Assembly (NCBI GenBank): GCA_003153555.1
Contig: PLZS01000071.1
Location: 1-64,000 of the forward strand
Direction: 5' to 3'
Length of the DNA stretch: 64,000 bases
Source of the DNA: Candidatus Melainabacteria bacterium
Lineage (GTDB): Bacteria; Cyanobacteriota; Vampirovibrionia; Obscuribacterales; Obscuribacteraceae
Below are positions 8,368-17,682 of this stretch, one piece after another. How positions within the stretch are numbered: position 1 is the stretch's first letter; each line of letters begins with the position of its first letter. A program made the translations under genes and the position numbers. A model generated the notes under the pieces. That model ran no database searches and had not been told where the DNA came from. It worked only from the letters and a program-made list of their open reading frames with translations.

Positions 8368-9420
8368 ATGAGAATACGTCTTAGTGTCTTACTAGCACTG
8401 TCATTACTGTCCGCGTTAGTTTTCCCCTGGATTTGCTGGGCGGCAGGTTCAATGCCTGATTACAAGATTGCCGGTCCGTTTAAAAGTCATAATCTCGAAG
8501 TCTTTATCATTCACGGTGCGGACTCGATGAAGGGAGAGCAATTCATTACTCTTGCGGAAGCGATGCAGCAAAAGGCACTTAAAGTTTTTGAGACAGGTGA
8601 GGTCAATGAACTTGCCTGTCAAAACTTTTCAAGTCGGCCAGTCTTCATTCAATCCGGTGACATCGTCAAAGGTGGACGTCAGGATCGAACTATGCAATAC
8701 GACTTGATCGTGCCACCAAATTCAAAACGGATGCCATTGTCTTCGTTTTGTGTAGAACATGGACGCTGGCAGCAGCGCGGCGCTGAATCCGCAGCCACAT
8801 TTAGTTCATCCGCAAAATCTATTTCTGGAAAGGAATTGAAACTCGCTGCCAAATACAAAGCCGATCAAGGTGCAGTTTGGGATAGCGTTTCGGTCCATCA
8901 GAGCAGATTAGCTATGGCTGTTCCGCCTGCCCCACCCGCATTGGTTGCTAGTGGGGGATACGGTGGGGGTGATGCATCGCCAACCAGTTTGCAGTTGACC
9001 GTGGAGAACAAGGAGCTCGAGAAGAGCACTGGTGACTATGCAAAAGATCTGCAAGCATTGGCGGGAAGAGATAAAGACGCGATTGGATATGCCTTTTCAA
9101 TTGACGGCAAGTTGAACAGCGCCGACGTATATGCGTCTCATGGCCTGTTTGTAAAGCTCTGGCCTAAGTTGCTTGAATCTACAGCTGTGGAAGCTGTCGC
9201 TCAAAAACCGAGCGCGGGACGTGCAAACGCTGCGAGCCCCAAGCCAGCACAAAAGGAAGACGTCAGAAATCTCCTAACTTCAGGCGACAAAGGAAAGTCG
9301 ACACTCAAGAAAGTCTCTGACGGCACTAACCAGGTTACTCGGGATTCTGCCAATGCCGTCTACTTCGAGACGCAAACCAAGGACAACGCTTGGTTACACA
9401 GGAATTACATCACCAAATAG
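8368..9420 (+). CDS. Exported ARPP-1/DUF6569-like protein
   Basis: The ATG at 8368 follows an AGGTGA ribosome site at 8357-8362, so the in-frame GTG at 8359 is less likely. An N-terminal hydrophobic segment (IRLSVLLALSLLSALVF) is a signal peptide. The core, about residues 40-165, matches the ARPP-1 type pattern: SSRPVFIQSGDIVKGGRQDR, a Tyr-rich strand, then FCVEHGRWQQRG. A Gly/Pro-rich linker and a Ser/Lys-rich C-terminal region follow. The biochemical role of this domain is not established to my knowledge. Two palindromic repeat copies follow the stop and may terminate transcription. Confidence 0.7.
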   Translation: MRIRLSVLLALSLLSALVFPWICWAAGSMPDYKIAGPFKSHNLEVFIIHGADSMKGEQFITLAEAMQQKALKVFETGEVNELACQNFSSRPVFIQSGDIVKGGRQDRTMQYDLIVPPNSKRMPLSSFCVEHGRWQQRGAESAATFSSSAKSISGKELKLAAKYKADQGAVWDSVSVHQSRLAMAVPPAPPALVASGGYGGGDASPTSLQLTVENKELEKSTGDYAKDLQALAGRDKDAIGYAFSIDGKLNSADVYASHGLFVKLWPKLLESTAVEAVAQKPSAGRANAASPKPAQKEDVRNLLTSGDKGKSTLKKVSDGTNQVTRDSANAVYFETQTKDNAWLHRNYITK

Positions 9421-9434
9421 TCTATTGAAAAATC

Positions 9435-9475
9435 AACCGTCAGCGGTTGGCTTTAGAAATCAACCGTCAGCGGTT
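9435..9475. repeat. Two tandem copies of the AACCG-CTGA-CGGTT palindrome
   Basis: The core AACCGTCAGCGGTT occurs at 9435-9448 and again at 9462-9475, 27 bp apart, directly after the ARPP-1-like gene. Each forms a short hairpin that extends through flanking A and T bases, and the second is followed by TTTTT. Position and shape fit a weak intrinsic terminator. The same element recurs at 29959, 30050, 40470, 47397 and 51792. Confidence 0.8.
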
Positions 9476-9624
9476 AGTTTTTAGAATGAGAATTGCTAAT
9501 AGTCGCTGCCAACCCCAGCTTTTTGAAGGCTCCAAAGATGCCTTTTGGCATTATTGAAGCCTGGCCAGTAACGGCAGGAACTTAATCATTCTGTTTAGAT
9601 TGGCGCGGAGCGTCAGATGTTTGT

Positions 9625-9630
9625 TATGAT
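9625..9630 (+). promoter_or_regulatory. Possible -10 element for rpmE
   Basis: TATGAT lies 42 bp before the rpmE ATG. An upstream TTGGCG has a 19-bp spacer, longer than ideal, so this is a tentative sigma-70-type promoter. Confidence 0.25.
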
Positions 9631-9671
9631 ATCCTTTCGCCTCACACCATCTATATCAAGCAAGGTCTGTC

Positions 9672-9893
9672 ATGAAGGAAGGAATTCACCCCAAGTATCA
9701 AGAAGTCATCGCCACTTGCGTGTGCGGTAATTCGGTTGAATTAGGTTCAACCAAGCCTCAGATTAGAGTTGAAATCTGTAGTAACTGTCACCCGTTTTAC
9801 ACCGGGCAACAAAAAATTGTTGACACTGAGGGTCGCGTAGACCGCTTTGTCAAGCGTTACAAGCTTGATAAAGACAAGGTTCCAACAACCTAA
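9672..9893 (+). CDS. rpmE: 50S ribosomal protein L31
   Basis: A 73-residue protein of the usual length for L31, a component of the large ribosomal subunit at the intersubunit bridge. It has the zinc-binding form: C16 and C18 in TCVCG, and C36 and C39 in [10 protein letters not shown], the L31 hallmark. The N-terminus [12 protein letters not shown] is typical. It is transcribed alone, since a strong terminator follows at 9911-9946. Confidence 0.98.
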   Translation: MKEGIHPKYQEVIATCVCGNSVELGSTKPQIRVEICSNCHPFYTGQQKIVDTEGRVDRFVKRYKLDKDKVPTT

Positions 9894-9910
9894 TCTCAGC
9901 ATTGAATTTG

Positions 9911-9946
9911 GAAAAGCTTGGCAATATTTAATTGCCAAGCTTTTTG
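9911..9946 (+). terminator. Rho-independent terminator of rpmE
   Basis: Inverted repeat GCTTGGCAAT (9916-9925) and ATTGCCAAGC (9931-9940) with a 5-base loop, flanked by AAAA upstream and TTTTT at 9941-9945. This is a textbook intrinsic terminator. Confidence 0.93.
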
Positions 9947-9995
9947 TTTGGTCCAGTTTCCTGTTTGAATTGCTTAGTATCTCATTGAGTGAAAA

Positions 9996-10736
9996 ATGAC
10001 CAATCCTACAAAAGCTCGAACTGCCCGCGAAAAACTGATTCTTGCACTGGACGTGCCGTCTTTGGACGAAGCCGTGGATTTGGTCAAGGAATTGAAAGAT
10101 GAGGTAGGTCTTTTCAAGGTTGGCTTGGAGCTTTACGCCCATGGCGGAACTCGTTTGTTTGAAGCGATGAGAGCGGAAGGCGTTCTCTTTTTCTTTGATT
10201 GCAAATTTCACGATATACCGAATACAGTGGCAAGAGCAAGTGAGGCGCTAGTTGGACAGGGTATCGCGATGTTCAATGTGCACGCCGCCGGCGGTTTTGA
10301 GATGATGCATGCCACCGTTGCCGCTGCTCAAAGAGCGGCTCAGGATGCTAATGTGCAGGTGCCTAAGATAATCGCTGTGACTATGTTGACCAGTATTAGC
10401 GACAAAGAAGCAGAGGAGATTGGCTTTTCCGCTACGGTCTCTGAGCTGGTTCCCAAACTAGCATTGCTTTCAAAAAAGGCTGGATTAGATGGAGTGGTTG
10501 CCTCCGCAAAAGAGGTGAATGCGATAAGAAAGGCTTGTGGTCCTGACTTCTTCATCGTTACGCCGGGGATCAGACCGTCATGGTCATCAAATGATGATCA
10601 AAAACGAATAGTCACTCCTGCTCAAGCTATAAAGGATGGTGCGGATTATCTTGTCATTGGACGTCCTATCACACAGGCTTCAAGTCGTCGTGATGCCGCC
10701 CGACGAATCGTCGAAGAAATGGAATCAACAACTTGA
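9996..10736 (+). CDS. pyrF: Orotidine 5'-phosphate decarboxylase
   Basis: Catalyses the last step of UMP synthesis, decarboxylation of OMP, in the cytoplasm. The protein has 246 residues, the normal length for the class I bacterial type. The catalytic DxKxxD motif is intact: D68, K70 and D73 in FDCKFHDIPNTV. The phosphate-binding end is seen in VTPGIRP and DYLVIGRPIT. The stop TGA overlaps the TTG start of the next gene (TTGA at 10733-10736), so pyrF is read with the VWA gene although the functions seem unrelated. Confidence 0.97.
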   Translation: MTNPTKARTAREKLILALDVPSLDEAVDLVKELKDEVGLFKVGLELYAHGGTRLFEAMRAEGVLFFFDCKFHDIPNTVARASEALVGQGIAMFNVHAAGGFEMMHATVAAAQRAAQDANVQVPKIIAVTMLTSISDKEAEEIGFSATVSELVPKLALLSKKAGLDGVVASAKEVNAIRKACGPDFFIVTPGIRPSWSSNDDQKRIVTPAQAIKDGADYLVIGRPITQASSRRDAARRIVEEMESTT

Positions 10737-12457
10737 AGAAAATAATCGCGCTATTGGTCGTCCTTCTGAGCACGCTCATATGCCCTGTGCTGGCAGCTGA
10801 AGAACGACCGGTCAACTTCATTTTCCTGATCGATGTTTCAGGCAGCATGGTATTGAAATCGACTATGGTCACCGCCGCTGATGGCACACAAGTGACATTG
10901 TTCGAAGCTCTTAGGCAGGCCTTAAAACAAGTGGCCGAGGACCCTCGCCTGATCAATCCGAAGAGTCGTATTTCATTCATAACCTTCGGTACGAAAATTA
11001 CTGAGAAAACGGATTGGCCATCCAAGCTTGAAACAGCTGATGATCGCCGGGCTTTGCTGAAGGTAATCCAGTCGCCTGAGGCGTTAAGCGCGGATAAGCA
11101 TGGCGATACATATATGGGCGGTGCTCTGGCATTGGCTCTGCAAAAAGCAAATCAAATGTATTCAGCGGCAGATCCCTGCACGACAACATTCATCGTCATG
11201 TTAACGGATGGCTGGGACGAGCCGCCAGCTGGTGCCACCATTAAGGTGCGCACCGTGGCCAACGAACTGACGAACAAGCAATTAGAGATTTTCAAAAAAG
11301 TCGGTATCAAAACCTGGAAGGTCTTAGTAATTGGATTGCAGCGACTGCCAGATAAAAAGGCCGGCACAACGACCGCAAAAGAGCTCGCGGACATGCTTGG
11401 CGGTGGCTTCATAGATGTGACCAAGCAAACTGGTGGCACTGTTTCCCAAAGGATTTTTCTGGCTCTGAAATCTCAAGTAGAACAATTAAAAGGGCAACTG
11501 ACCCTGGGTTCTGGTCAGAGTCTGAAAAATGGATTAGTCGATTTCGGCACTGTCATTGGCAACGGTTCGGCAAAAGCGTCTTTCCCGCTTGAACTGAAAT
11601 CTTGTTATGCAGAAGAAATCAGTGGTTTAAAAGATGTGACTGAATCGGTGCCACCTGCCAAAGTGATGGCAATACTGGCCACCGCCGCTAAAATTACTGG
11701 TGGCGGCTGCCAATCAATCGCCACATTGCCGCCCGATGCCATTACTTTGCATGTTGCGCCTACTCAAATCGCACCGGCAAGAGGCGAGCAGGGCAATCGA
11801 ACCGCCACCGCTCAAGAGATTTCGGTGCAAGCGCAGGCTCACAGCAACTGTCCAGCGGGTCATTTTGCTGGCTGTTTCAAACTTGAGTCCTCGGCAAAAG
11901 TTCCAGATTACATCGGCTGGAGTTTGCAAGTGCCTGGCCGAGTTGTCGCCGATCCAGAGACAATAAAGGTAAAGATGCGAAAGCCAGGCTTCTTGTGGTC
12001 TGAGGATTCGGATGTTGACTTGCTTGGCAAGCTCAAAGAACTACCTGGAGCACATGCGCAGGCCAACTATGCGGTCGAGATCTCGCCGCATGCTGCGCAG
12101 CTTGTCAGCGGCAAGAAAGAGCAAGAGCCAAACGCTGCAAACATCCCGCAGGACGATATTAATGAAGGCAAGCCACTGTCGTTTGCTTTAGATACCTCGA
12201 AAACGGATAGTCATGACTTCAAGTTGAATGTCGGCATCAAAGGAAAACAGGCGCCGGGTAAATACCGCGGTACTTTGGGCGTTCATATTTCAGGATCGGC
12301 AGAGACAGTGGGACCTTCCGAAATCCCCTTCGAAATAACTGTTGAGCCAAGCGCATGGGAAGAGATTGCACCAATTGCCATTCCGATTTTGTTTGTGCTA
12401 GTCATCGTCATTGTTTTTGGTCTGTTTTTGTGGCTAACAAATATGAAACGAGATTGA
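10733..12457 (+). CDS. Exported, membrane-anchored VWA-domain protein
   Basis: Starts at a TTG overlapping the pyrF stop. Residues 1-21 are a signal peptide (KKIIALLVVLLSTLICPVLA). A von Willebrand factor A domain follows with an intact metal-ion site: D34, S36 and S38 in LIDVSGSM, a Thr in HGDTYMGG and the Asp in LTDGWDEP. The middle, about residues 240-530, is strand-rich and looks like stacked beta domains. One transmembrane helix near residues 545-568 (IPILFVLVIVIVFGLFLWL) and a short basic tail NMKRD anchor it with the VWA part outside. It precedes a small membrane protein, a tubulin-like GTPase and a macro-domain protein on the same strand, which suggests a joint system. The ligand is unknown. 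Confidence 0.85.
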   Translation: MKKIIALLVVLLSTLICPVLAAEERPVNFIFLIDVSGSMVLKSTMVTAADGTQVTLFEALRQALKQVAEDPRLINPKSRISFITFGTKITEKTDWPSKLETADDRRALLKVIQSPEALSADKHGDTYMGGALALALQKANQMYSAADPCTTTFIVMLTDGWDEPPAGATIKVRTVANELTNKQLEIFKKVGIKTWKVLVIGLQRLPDKKAGTTTAKELADMLGGGFIDVTKQTGGTVSQRIFLALKSQVEQLKGQLTLGSGQSLKNGLVDFGTVIGNGSAKASFPLELKSCYAEEISGLKDVTESVPPAKVMAILATAAKITGGGCQSIATLPPDAITLHVAPTQIAPARGEQGNRTATAQEISVQAQAHSNCPAGHFAGCFKLESSAKVPDYIGWSLQVPGRVVADPETIKVKMRKPGFLWSEDSDVDLLGKLKELPGAHAQANYAVEISPHAAQLVSGKKEQEPNAANIPQDDINEGKPLSFALDTSKTDSHDFKLNVGIKGKQAPGKYRGTLGVHISGSAETVGPSEIPFEITVEPSAWEEIAPIAIPILFVLVIVIVFGLFLWLTNMKRD

Positions 12458-12634
12458 CTGACAATGCTGAAGGTTTGCTTAGACTAAGATTGGTATACTT
12501 TGCTCTTTGGTTCCCACTAGGATGAGCTTTTCAAGCACTAGCGCGTCTTCGGGCACCCGTTTAATTTAGCCTATGATTGGGCTAAGCGTGATAGTACTCA
12601 CCTGTAAGTCATAAACGAGAGGACGGCGAAGTCA

Positions 12635-12838
12635 ATGGAAATGGTTGGATGGTATGTAATTTTGGCTGTTGCCGCGATTGCAATTGCTATTGCTTTGCGT
12701 TTCGTTGTATACACCATGCTCGTTAAGAACAGTAGGTGGTTGCCTGAGAGAGCCACCAAAGTAGCGAATATGACCAGCGGGATAGCAGTCGGGCTGGCTA
12801 TTGCAGCCATCGTCGGCAAAGCATTATTGACGCACTAG
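12635..12838 (+). CDS. Small two-helix membrane protein (67 aa)
   Basis: A 67-residue protein with two hydrophobic helices: residues 5-28 (WYVILAVAAIAIAIALRFVV) and 46-64 (MTSGIAVGLAIAAIVGKAL). They are separated by a short basic loop KNSRWLPERATK. GAGAGGA at 12617-12623 is an acceptable ribosome site. No family is recognised. Its place between the membrane-anchored VWA protein and the tubulin-like protein makes a membrane-tether role possible; that is inference. Confidence 0.7.
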   Translation: MEMVGWYVILAVAAIAIAIALRFVVYTMLVKNSRWLPERATKVANMTSGIAVGLAIAAIVGKALLTH

Positions 12839-12928
12839 GAAGTTATTCAATTGCGCTTAGTTGTCGTGCTTTGATACTAGGCATTTTATCTATTGAAAGC
12901 AGGTTGAAACACATCGGAGTTTGCAGAA

Positions 12929-15900
12929 ATGGCAATCAGGACAATTCCTTCGTTAGTCATCGGTCTTGGTGGTACGGGAAAGAGAGCACTGACGCATTTA
13001 AAACGACGAATCTTTGACACATACGGTCGCGCCGATTTGCCCTGGATCCGACTGTTGTCGATTGACACAGATAGTGCAGGGGTCAATAATCCCCCGGTGA
13101 TTAGTCAACGCACCGGTGAATTCATCACGCTTGGCACTAATGAACTGCGTGTGATCGATCAAAGTGACACACCTCAGATCATCAGCAACCTGGACGCCCC
13201 AGAAAACAGACATATCAAAGAGTGGTATCCAGACCCTGATATGCGAGTCGATTTTCCGAAGGCCGCTCGGGGATCCGGGCAGGTGCGCATGTTCGGCAAA
13301 ATTGGTTTGTACAAGGGCGAGAATTTGCACACCACCTATCGTTGGTTGCAGCAAGCTGCTCACGAAGTCTCAGATCCTGCTGCCTGGGAGGATTTCTCTG
13401 GCTTCGAGGTAGACCCTGGCTTGCAATTTGTCTATATTATTTGCTCAATATGTGGTGGCACAGGCAGTGGCATGTTCCTAGACGTCGCCTACATGCTGAG
13501 AAAAATTGTTGGCGTTGACCCATCGACTAGACGTTTCATTGGCATGTTGGTCATGCCTGAAGTCTATGAGCCAGTTGTTGAAAACCAACACATCAAACGC
13601 ATCTATTCAAACGGCTATGCTGCTTTGCGCGAGTTGGATTATTTGCTGAACAGCCCTAAGCGTTCGTACATAATCAAAGGCAAAGATCATACATTCGTTG
13701 ATTTTCCGAAGGATGTGCCACCATTCGATTTCACATTCTTGTTCAGCAACAAAAATAAGCGCGGGGCTGTTATCTCGCAACGCCAGGTCTCGGGAGATAA
13801 GCCGGTCGCCGCTGACGACCGTGTGGCGCAGTACATGTCAGAGACGATCATGACGGATGTTCTTTCACCTCTGACTGAACGCAGCGAGTCCATCCTAAGC
13901 AACATTTTCACTTCCATCACGGAACCTGAAACGATGGGCGATCGCACATTCTACAAAGCCTACTCAGGCGTGGGTGTGTCATCCGTAAAAGTGCCACCAT
14001 TAGCCTATTTCCAAGACATGTTGGAATTCAAATTGACTAATGCGGTAATAGACTTTCTGCTCAGACCAGATCCGGATATTACGGAAAAAGCGCTGGCGAA
14101 GCAATTCTTCGCAGAGAATCTGGCCAAAATAGAAGACACCCTCACATTGAAGGCAAGCCTCAGTACTGATGCGTCATACGGCCGATATCTGTCGCGCCCA
14201 TTCTTCGATGAGTTCCGTCAAAATCGGCCTGCTTGCATCAATAAGTTAAAGCAATGGTCTGACACCATAATCAGTGACACCGTCGATCCTGACAGCCCGC
14301 TGGAGATAGAGAAGCAAGCTGCTGCTGCAAGTAAGCAAGCAATCGCTACAATCTCGACAGCGTTAGATAACAACCTGAAATCCTATGTGAAGGATCCCGA
14401 GCGTGGTTATGCGTTTCTTCGAGAATGGCTTGAAGAACTGCTTTCGCTCACTCAACAGAAACTTGCTCAGGTTCCACCAAATACCATTGTTGAAGGTGAT
14501 TCTAAGCGACCAGTTAAGGAAGCTATGGACTCGTTGCAGCGCGTTGCTAACGACGTCCAGCTGCCCGTGCTCAGGGACACAGTTGAAGTTCTGCTCGAGC
14601 GCTTGGCGAACTACTACGACAACTTCGGTCGTGACGGTCGCAGCCATAGCATGCTGATCAACTTCTATAGTGATCTGACTAAATTGTTTGAGAGTGTCCA
14701 CGCCAAGATCAAAGCGCTGACTGACACAATCGCTATTGTTGATAAGGATGGCGAGCAGAAACTATCCGCACGCATAGCCTCCATGGGAGACACATCCCAA
14801 GAGCGTGTGTTGATCGACAAATCGTTGATTGGAAGGAAAGAAGTCGAACGGTTCTTAGACAGTTTGCTTGGACCACTTTGGGAGAAGGGGGATTGGAAGG
14901 CAGTCGTACCAACCCTTTCAGTCGATACGAAAGCGCTGATAACAGCCGAACTGGCAAACAAATTGTTTGCTACGCAAATGGATAATGCCGTTGATCCGGA
15001 TTCAAGAAAGCAGAAACTTGAAGAAACTATTCATACGTTTGTCAAAGAAAAGCTTTTCAACAAGCTGTTCCCGACTGATTCTCAAACGGGATTGATGAAG
15101 GAGCCTTCGTATACGAATTCTGAAGGACGCAGCATGCTGCTTGATTTTTCGCATGATAATTTACTGTCTTTGATGATCGCGCACAGCAGCCCATTGTGGT
15201 CTGTTCAAACCCACCAAATTGGCTCAGCAAGCTCGCCTGTCACGTTCGTTGGTTTGAACGGGATAAAGATTCCGGAAAAAGTTGTTGAAGATTTGCAAGA
15301 ACAAATACCAAACTTTAGAACGACTGATATCGTCTTGTCAGATGTCGAGCCACGTGTTGTAGTGAAGCAGTATGACCCACTCTACGCTCTCGCGTCGATG
15401 AATGGGATTGCGGATTACGAGAACTATTATAAGAATACGGATCGCAAGATGAATCCGATGCACACGGATGTGAAGTTCGTCTCTGAGCCGAATCCATATC
15501 TGCAATGGTTGTCTTATGTCATACCTCAGGATGACACCGTGAAGACTTGTCCTGTTGGTCATGACATTACTGCTGCCTTAGCGGATGATGCTCAGTTCTG
15601 CCCCTCCTGTTCCAAGTCTGGCATGAAGACTCTGATTGTTCCGAACAAGATGCTTTGTCCAAAGTGTCAACACATAATCGATAAAGGCAGTCGCAAATGT
15701 CCAGAGTGCTCGACGATCATCTCTGAGGATAAGAAGGCTCAAGAAAAGACTTGGCCATTGCCTCGTGGCGAGTCTAAGAAGGAATTGTGTCCTGGATGTA
15801 TCACCCTTGAACGAGAGAATCCAGAGACGATGATTTTGAAGACCGGAGCCGAAGCTGGTGGTGCCAAGAGCTACTGCCCGAGCTGTGGTTCGGCGTGGGC

Positions 15901-16195
15901 AAATCTGTGTCCGTATTGCAGCGCTCCGTTGGAAAAGCCAACTGTTTGCACCAAAGGTAGTGACCGGTGCATTTTTGAAGGACCACCGATAGTGCTCTGC
16001 ACATCTTGCAGTTGTCCCGTCACTCCAGACACCACTAAATGCCCTCGATGTTTTAAAGACCTTGTCGAGTGCGAGGTTTGCCGCAAAGAAGGCAAGGAAA
16101 AACGAATGATTCCGAAAGGCACTGAGTGCCCCGAGAAGCATGTAAAGGCAGTAGAGCCAGCCGAACCCGTTGCTGCTCAGGCTCCAATGGCCTGA
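12929..16195 (+). CDS. Tubulin-like GTPase with C-terminal zinc-ribbon array
   Basis: A 1088-residue protein of the Tubulin_2 (PF13809) type. The N-terminus has the nucleotide-binding start IGLGGTGKRAL (11-21) and LLSIDTDS. The tubulin/FtsZ signature is present as CGGTGSG (175-181) within an ICSICGGTGSGMFLDVAYML run. A long, largely helical middle region (about 300-860) has no clear relatives that I can name. From about residue 874 to 1065 there are repeated CxxC or CxxxC pairs (CPSC, CPKC, CPEC, CPGC, CPSC, CPYC, CTSC, CPRC, CEVC), that is at least four zinc ribbons. CGGAG at 12914-12918 supports the ATG. It follows the VWA and small membrane genes and precedes a macro-domain gene. Polymer formation is plausible from the fold, but not shown. 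Confidence 0.85.
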   Translation: MAIRTIPSLVIGLGGTGKRALTHLKRRIFDTYGRADLPWIRLLSIDTDSAGVNNPPVISQRTGEFITLGTNELRVIDQSDTPQIISNLDAPENRHIKEWYPDPDMRVDFPKAARGSGQVRMFGKIGLYKGENLHTTYRWLQQAAHEVSDPAAWEDFSGFEVDPGLQFVYIICSICGGTGSGMFLDVAYMLRKIVGVDPSTRRFIGMLVMPEVYEPVVENQHIKRIYSNGYAALRELDYLLNSPKRSYIIKGKDHTFVDFPKDVPPFDFTFLFSNKNKRGAVISQRQVSGDKPVAADDRVAQYMSETIMTDVLSPLTERSESILSNIFTSITEPETMGDRTFYKAYSGVGVSSVKVPPLAYFQDMLEFKLTNAVIDFLLRPDPDITEKALAKQFFAENLAKIEDTLTLKASLSTDASYGRYLSRPFFDEFRQNRPACINKLKQWSDTIISDTVDPDSPLEIEKQAAAASKQAIATISTALDNNLKSYVKDPERGYAFLREWLEELLSLTQQKLAQVPPNTIVEGDSKRPVKEAMDSLQRVANDVQLPVLRDTVEVLLERLANYYDNFGRDGRSHSMLINFYSDLTKLFESVHAKIKALTDTIAIVDKDGEQKLSARIASMGDTSQERVLIDKSLIGRKEVERFLDSLLGPLWEKGDWKAVVPTLSVDTKALITAELANKLFATQMDNAVDPDSRKQKLEETIHTFVKEKLFNKLFPTDSQTGLMKEPSYTNSEGRSMLLDFSHDNLLSLMIAHSSPLWSVQTHQIGSASSPVTFVGLNGIKIPEKVVEDLQEQIPNFRTTDIVLSDVEPRVVVKQYDPLYALASMNGIADYENYYKNTDRKMNPMHTDVKFVSEPNPYLQWLSYVIPQDDTVKTCPVGHDITAALADDAQFCPSCSKSGMKTLIVPNKMLCPKCQHIIDKGSRKCPECSTIISEDKKAQEKTWPLPRGESKKELCPGCITLERENPETMILKTGAEAGGAKSYCPSCGSAWANLCPYCSAPLEKPTVCTKGSDRCIFEGPPIVLCTSCSCPVTPDTTKCPRCFKDLVECEVCRKEGKEKRMIPKGTECPEKHVKAVEPAEPVAAQAPMA

Positions 16196-16282
16196 CAACT
16201 TTGGATCAGGTTGCATCCTGTAAAATCTAAATCTGGATCAGACACATGCGCGAGTTTTAAGACGCGTTGATAGGAGACGTTC

Positions 16283-16909
16283 ATGCCACTTTTGGTGCAT
16301 CTGAGAGATACAAATCCTGAGTTGATCAAAGCCTGGCAGGCATTCTTTGGACGAAATGCCAAAGTGGATATCAGTGAGGGAAGCGTATTTGACCTTGATG
16401 TTTCTGTTTTGGTCACTCCAGCCAACAGTTTCGGCATTATGGATGACGGACTGGGCTCTCAATTGAACAAACTTACGGATGGTAAGTTGGAGTCACGCGT
16501 ACGCAAATTAATTCAGGACAAGCACGCTGGCGAGTTGCCTGTAGGCTGTGCAGAAATCATCGTCACCAATTTGGATAAGCCAAAACTGGCGATTATCGCT
16601 CCTACAATGCGAGTTCCCATTCGTATGACCAATGCCAATGTGAATAGCTACATGGCGACAAGGGCAGCGTTTCGAGCGCTTGCTTCTTTTATAAGACAGG
16701 ACCGGGAAGACCATGGTGGAGAATCTAAAATAGAATCAGTTGCTTTTGTAGGCATGGGTACAGGGAGCGGGAAAACCGCACCGGCTGTGGCAGCTTTCCA
16801 AATGTACGAGGCGTATTGTCAGATCGTTTTGGGGCAAGAACCGAATTTCGCCACGGTAGAGGCTGCCACCGCCCACGATGCCGAACTGCGCAAGAGCAGG
16901 TACATTTGA
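16283..16909 (+). CDS. Macro-domain protein
   Basis: AGGAGA at 16271-16276 gives a strong start. The 208-residue protein is one macro domain, a fold that binds ADP-ribose or related nucleotides. It opens with ISEGSVFDLDVSVLVTPANS (30-49) and GIMDDGLG, the ligand-loop region. It continues with AGELPVGCAEIIVTN and APTMRVP, and ends with a glycine-rich loop VGMGTGSGKTAP. The APTMRVP and ANVNSYMATRAAF blocks fit a subfamily with a proline-rich APTM motif rather than the classical MacroD type. It lies 87 bp after the tubulin-like gene, so ADP-ribose or nucleotide sensing or removal may be part of that system. Confidence 0.8.
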   Translation: MPLLVHLRDTNPELIKAWQAFFGRNAKVDISEGSVFDLDVSVLVTPANSFGIMDDGLGSQLNKLTDGKLESRVRKLIQDKHAGELPVGCAEIIVTNLDKPKLAIIAPTMRVPIRMTNANVNSYMATRAAFRALASFIRQDREDHGGESKIESVAFVGMGTGSGKTAPAVAAFQMYEAYCQIVLGQEPNFATVEAATAHDAELRKSRYI

Positions 16910-16972
16910 AAGTTTTTCTTGATCACGCCAATTAAGTCAGGTGCGGTTAGTAGCCTTTTGTCAGGGACAGTT

Positions 16973-17611
16973 TCAATAACCTTTCTGAAAGAAGTAGTAT
17001 TGATCTTTACCGCGAGGATATGTGCGCAGATGAATGCTCATTTGTTGTCCAGCCATGACTCTCATGTAAGGAAAGAAACCGTAACGCCCCAGTTCGCCTG
17101 CCAGCTGGTCATATTTACGACTAGGTACCATCACTACACTTGTGATTATCTGCTTCAGTTGAAGATCCAGCAATAATCTCACCAGAGCGTTGGCCACTGC
17201 AGTGCCGTGTTCTGGTTGATCGTCGTCGGCACCGATAACAATAACTCCAAACAGGTCCGGCGCGATGTTCAGCTGATTGTAACGGCGCAATCCAACAGGC
17301 GTGCCGTTGTGATACCACAAGTCCTCAAAAATAGCGGCAGATTTGGGTCGAGTGCTTGCTCCTCGGTTTAGTGCTCTGAAGTTGATTCGCACAATCGTGA
17401 TTGGATGAAGTTGGCTGCCAGGGTAGGTCAAGTACTGTTTCAGATCATGCGTGTCTAGGTACATCGCCCAATCATATTCCCGCTCCAAATATGGATCGCG
17501 GAGATCCGCATTGAGCTCGGCTTTGGAGACCATTGGACAGAAAAAGGAGAGGCAAATCGCCACCATCAGTAGTGCCGTCTTGCCTCTCCAGTTTTTGTTC
17601 GGAACGTTCAT
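16973..17611 (-). CDS. Exported hypothetical protein (212 aa)
   Basis: The N-terminus is a signal peptide (TALLMVAICLSFFCPMV, cleavage near SKA). The body is an alpha/beta protein with LFGVIVIGADDDQPEHGTAV near residue 125. A helix-strand pattern near the end (NALVRLLLDL, VMVPSRKYDQL, GRYGFFPYMRV) faintly recalls a GNAT acetyltransferase fold, but no acetyl-CoA loop is convincing. No clear ribosome site is seen. It is convergent with the macro-domain gene. Confidence 0.6.
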   Translation of the reverse strand: MNVPNKNWRGKTALLMVAICLSFFCPMVSKAELNADLRDPYLEREYDWAMYLDTHDLKQYLTYPGSQLHPITIVRINFRALNRGASTRPKSAAIFEDLWYHNGTPVGLRRYNQLNIAPDLFGVIVIGADDDQPEHGTAVANALVRLLLDLQLKQIITSVVMVPSRKYDQLAGELGRYGFFPYMRVMAGQQMSIHLRTYPRGKDQYYFFQKGY

Positions 17612-17682
17612 GGTGGCTTGTGATTCGTTGTCTATAGAAGGATCATAGCCAAGATGAGTGTTGATGCCTATACCTCAAAACG

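Noticed and set aside
9435-9475. Tandem palindromes considered as a CRISPR remnant
   Set aside because: Only two units, 27 bp apart, without spacers, and the same motif is scattered singly in the window.
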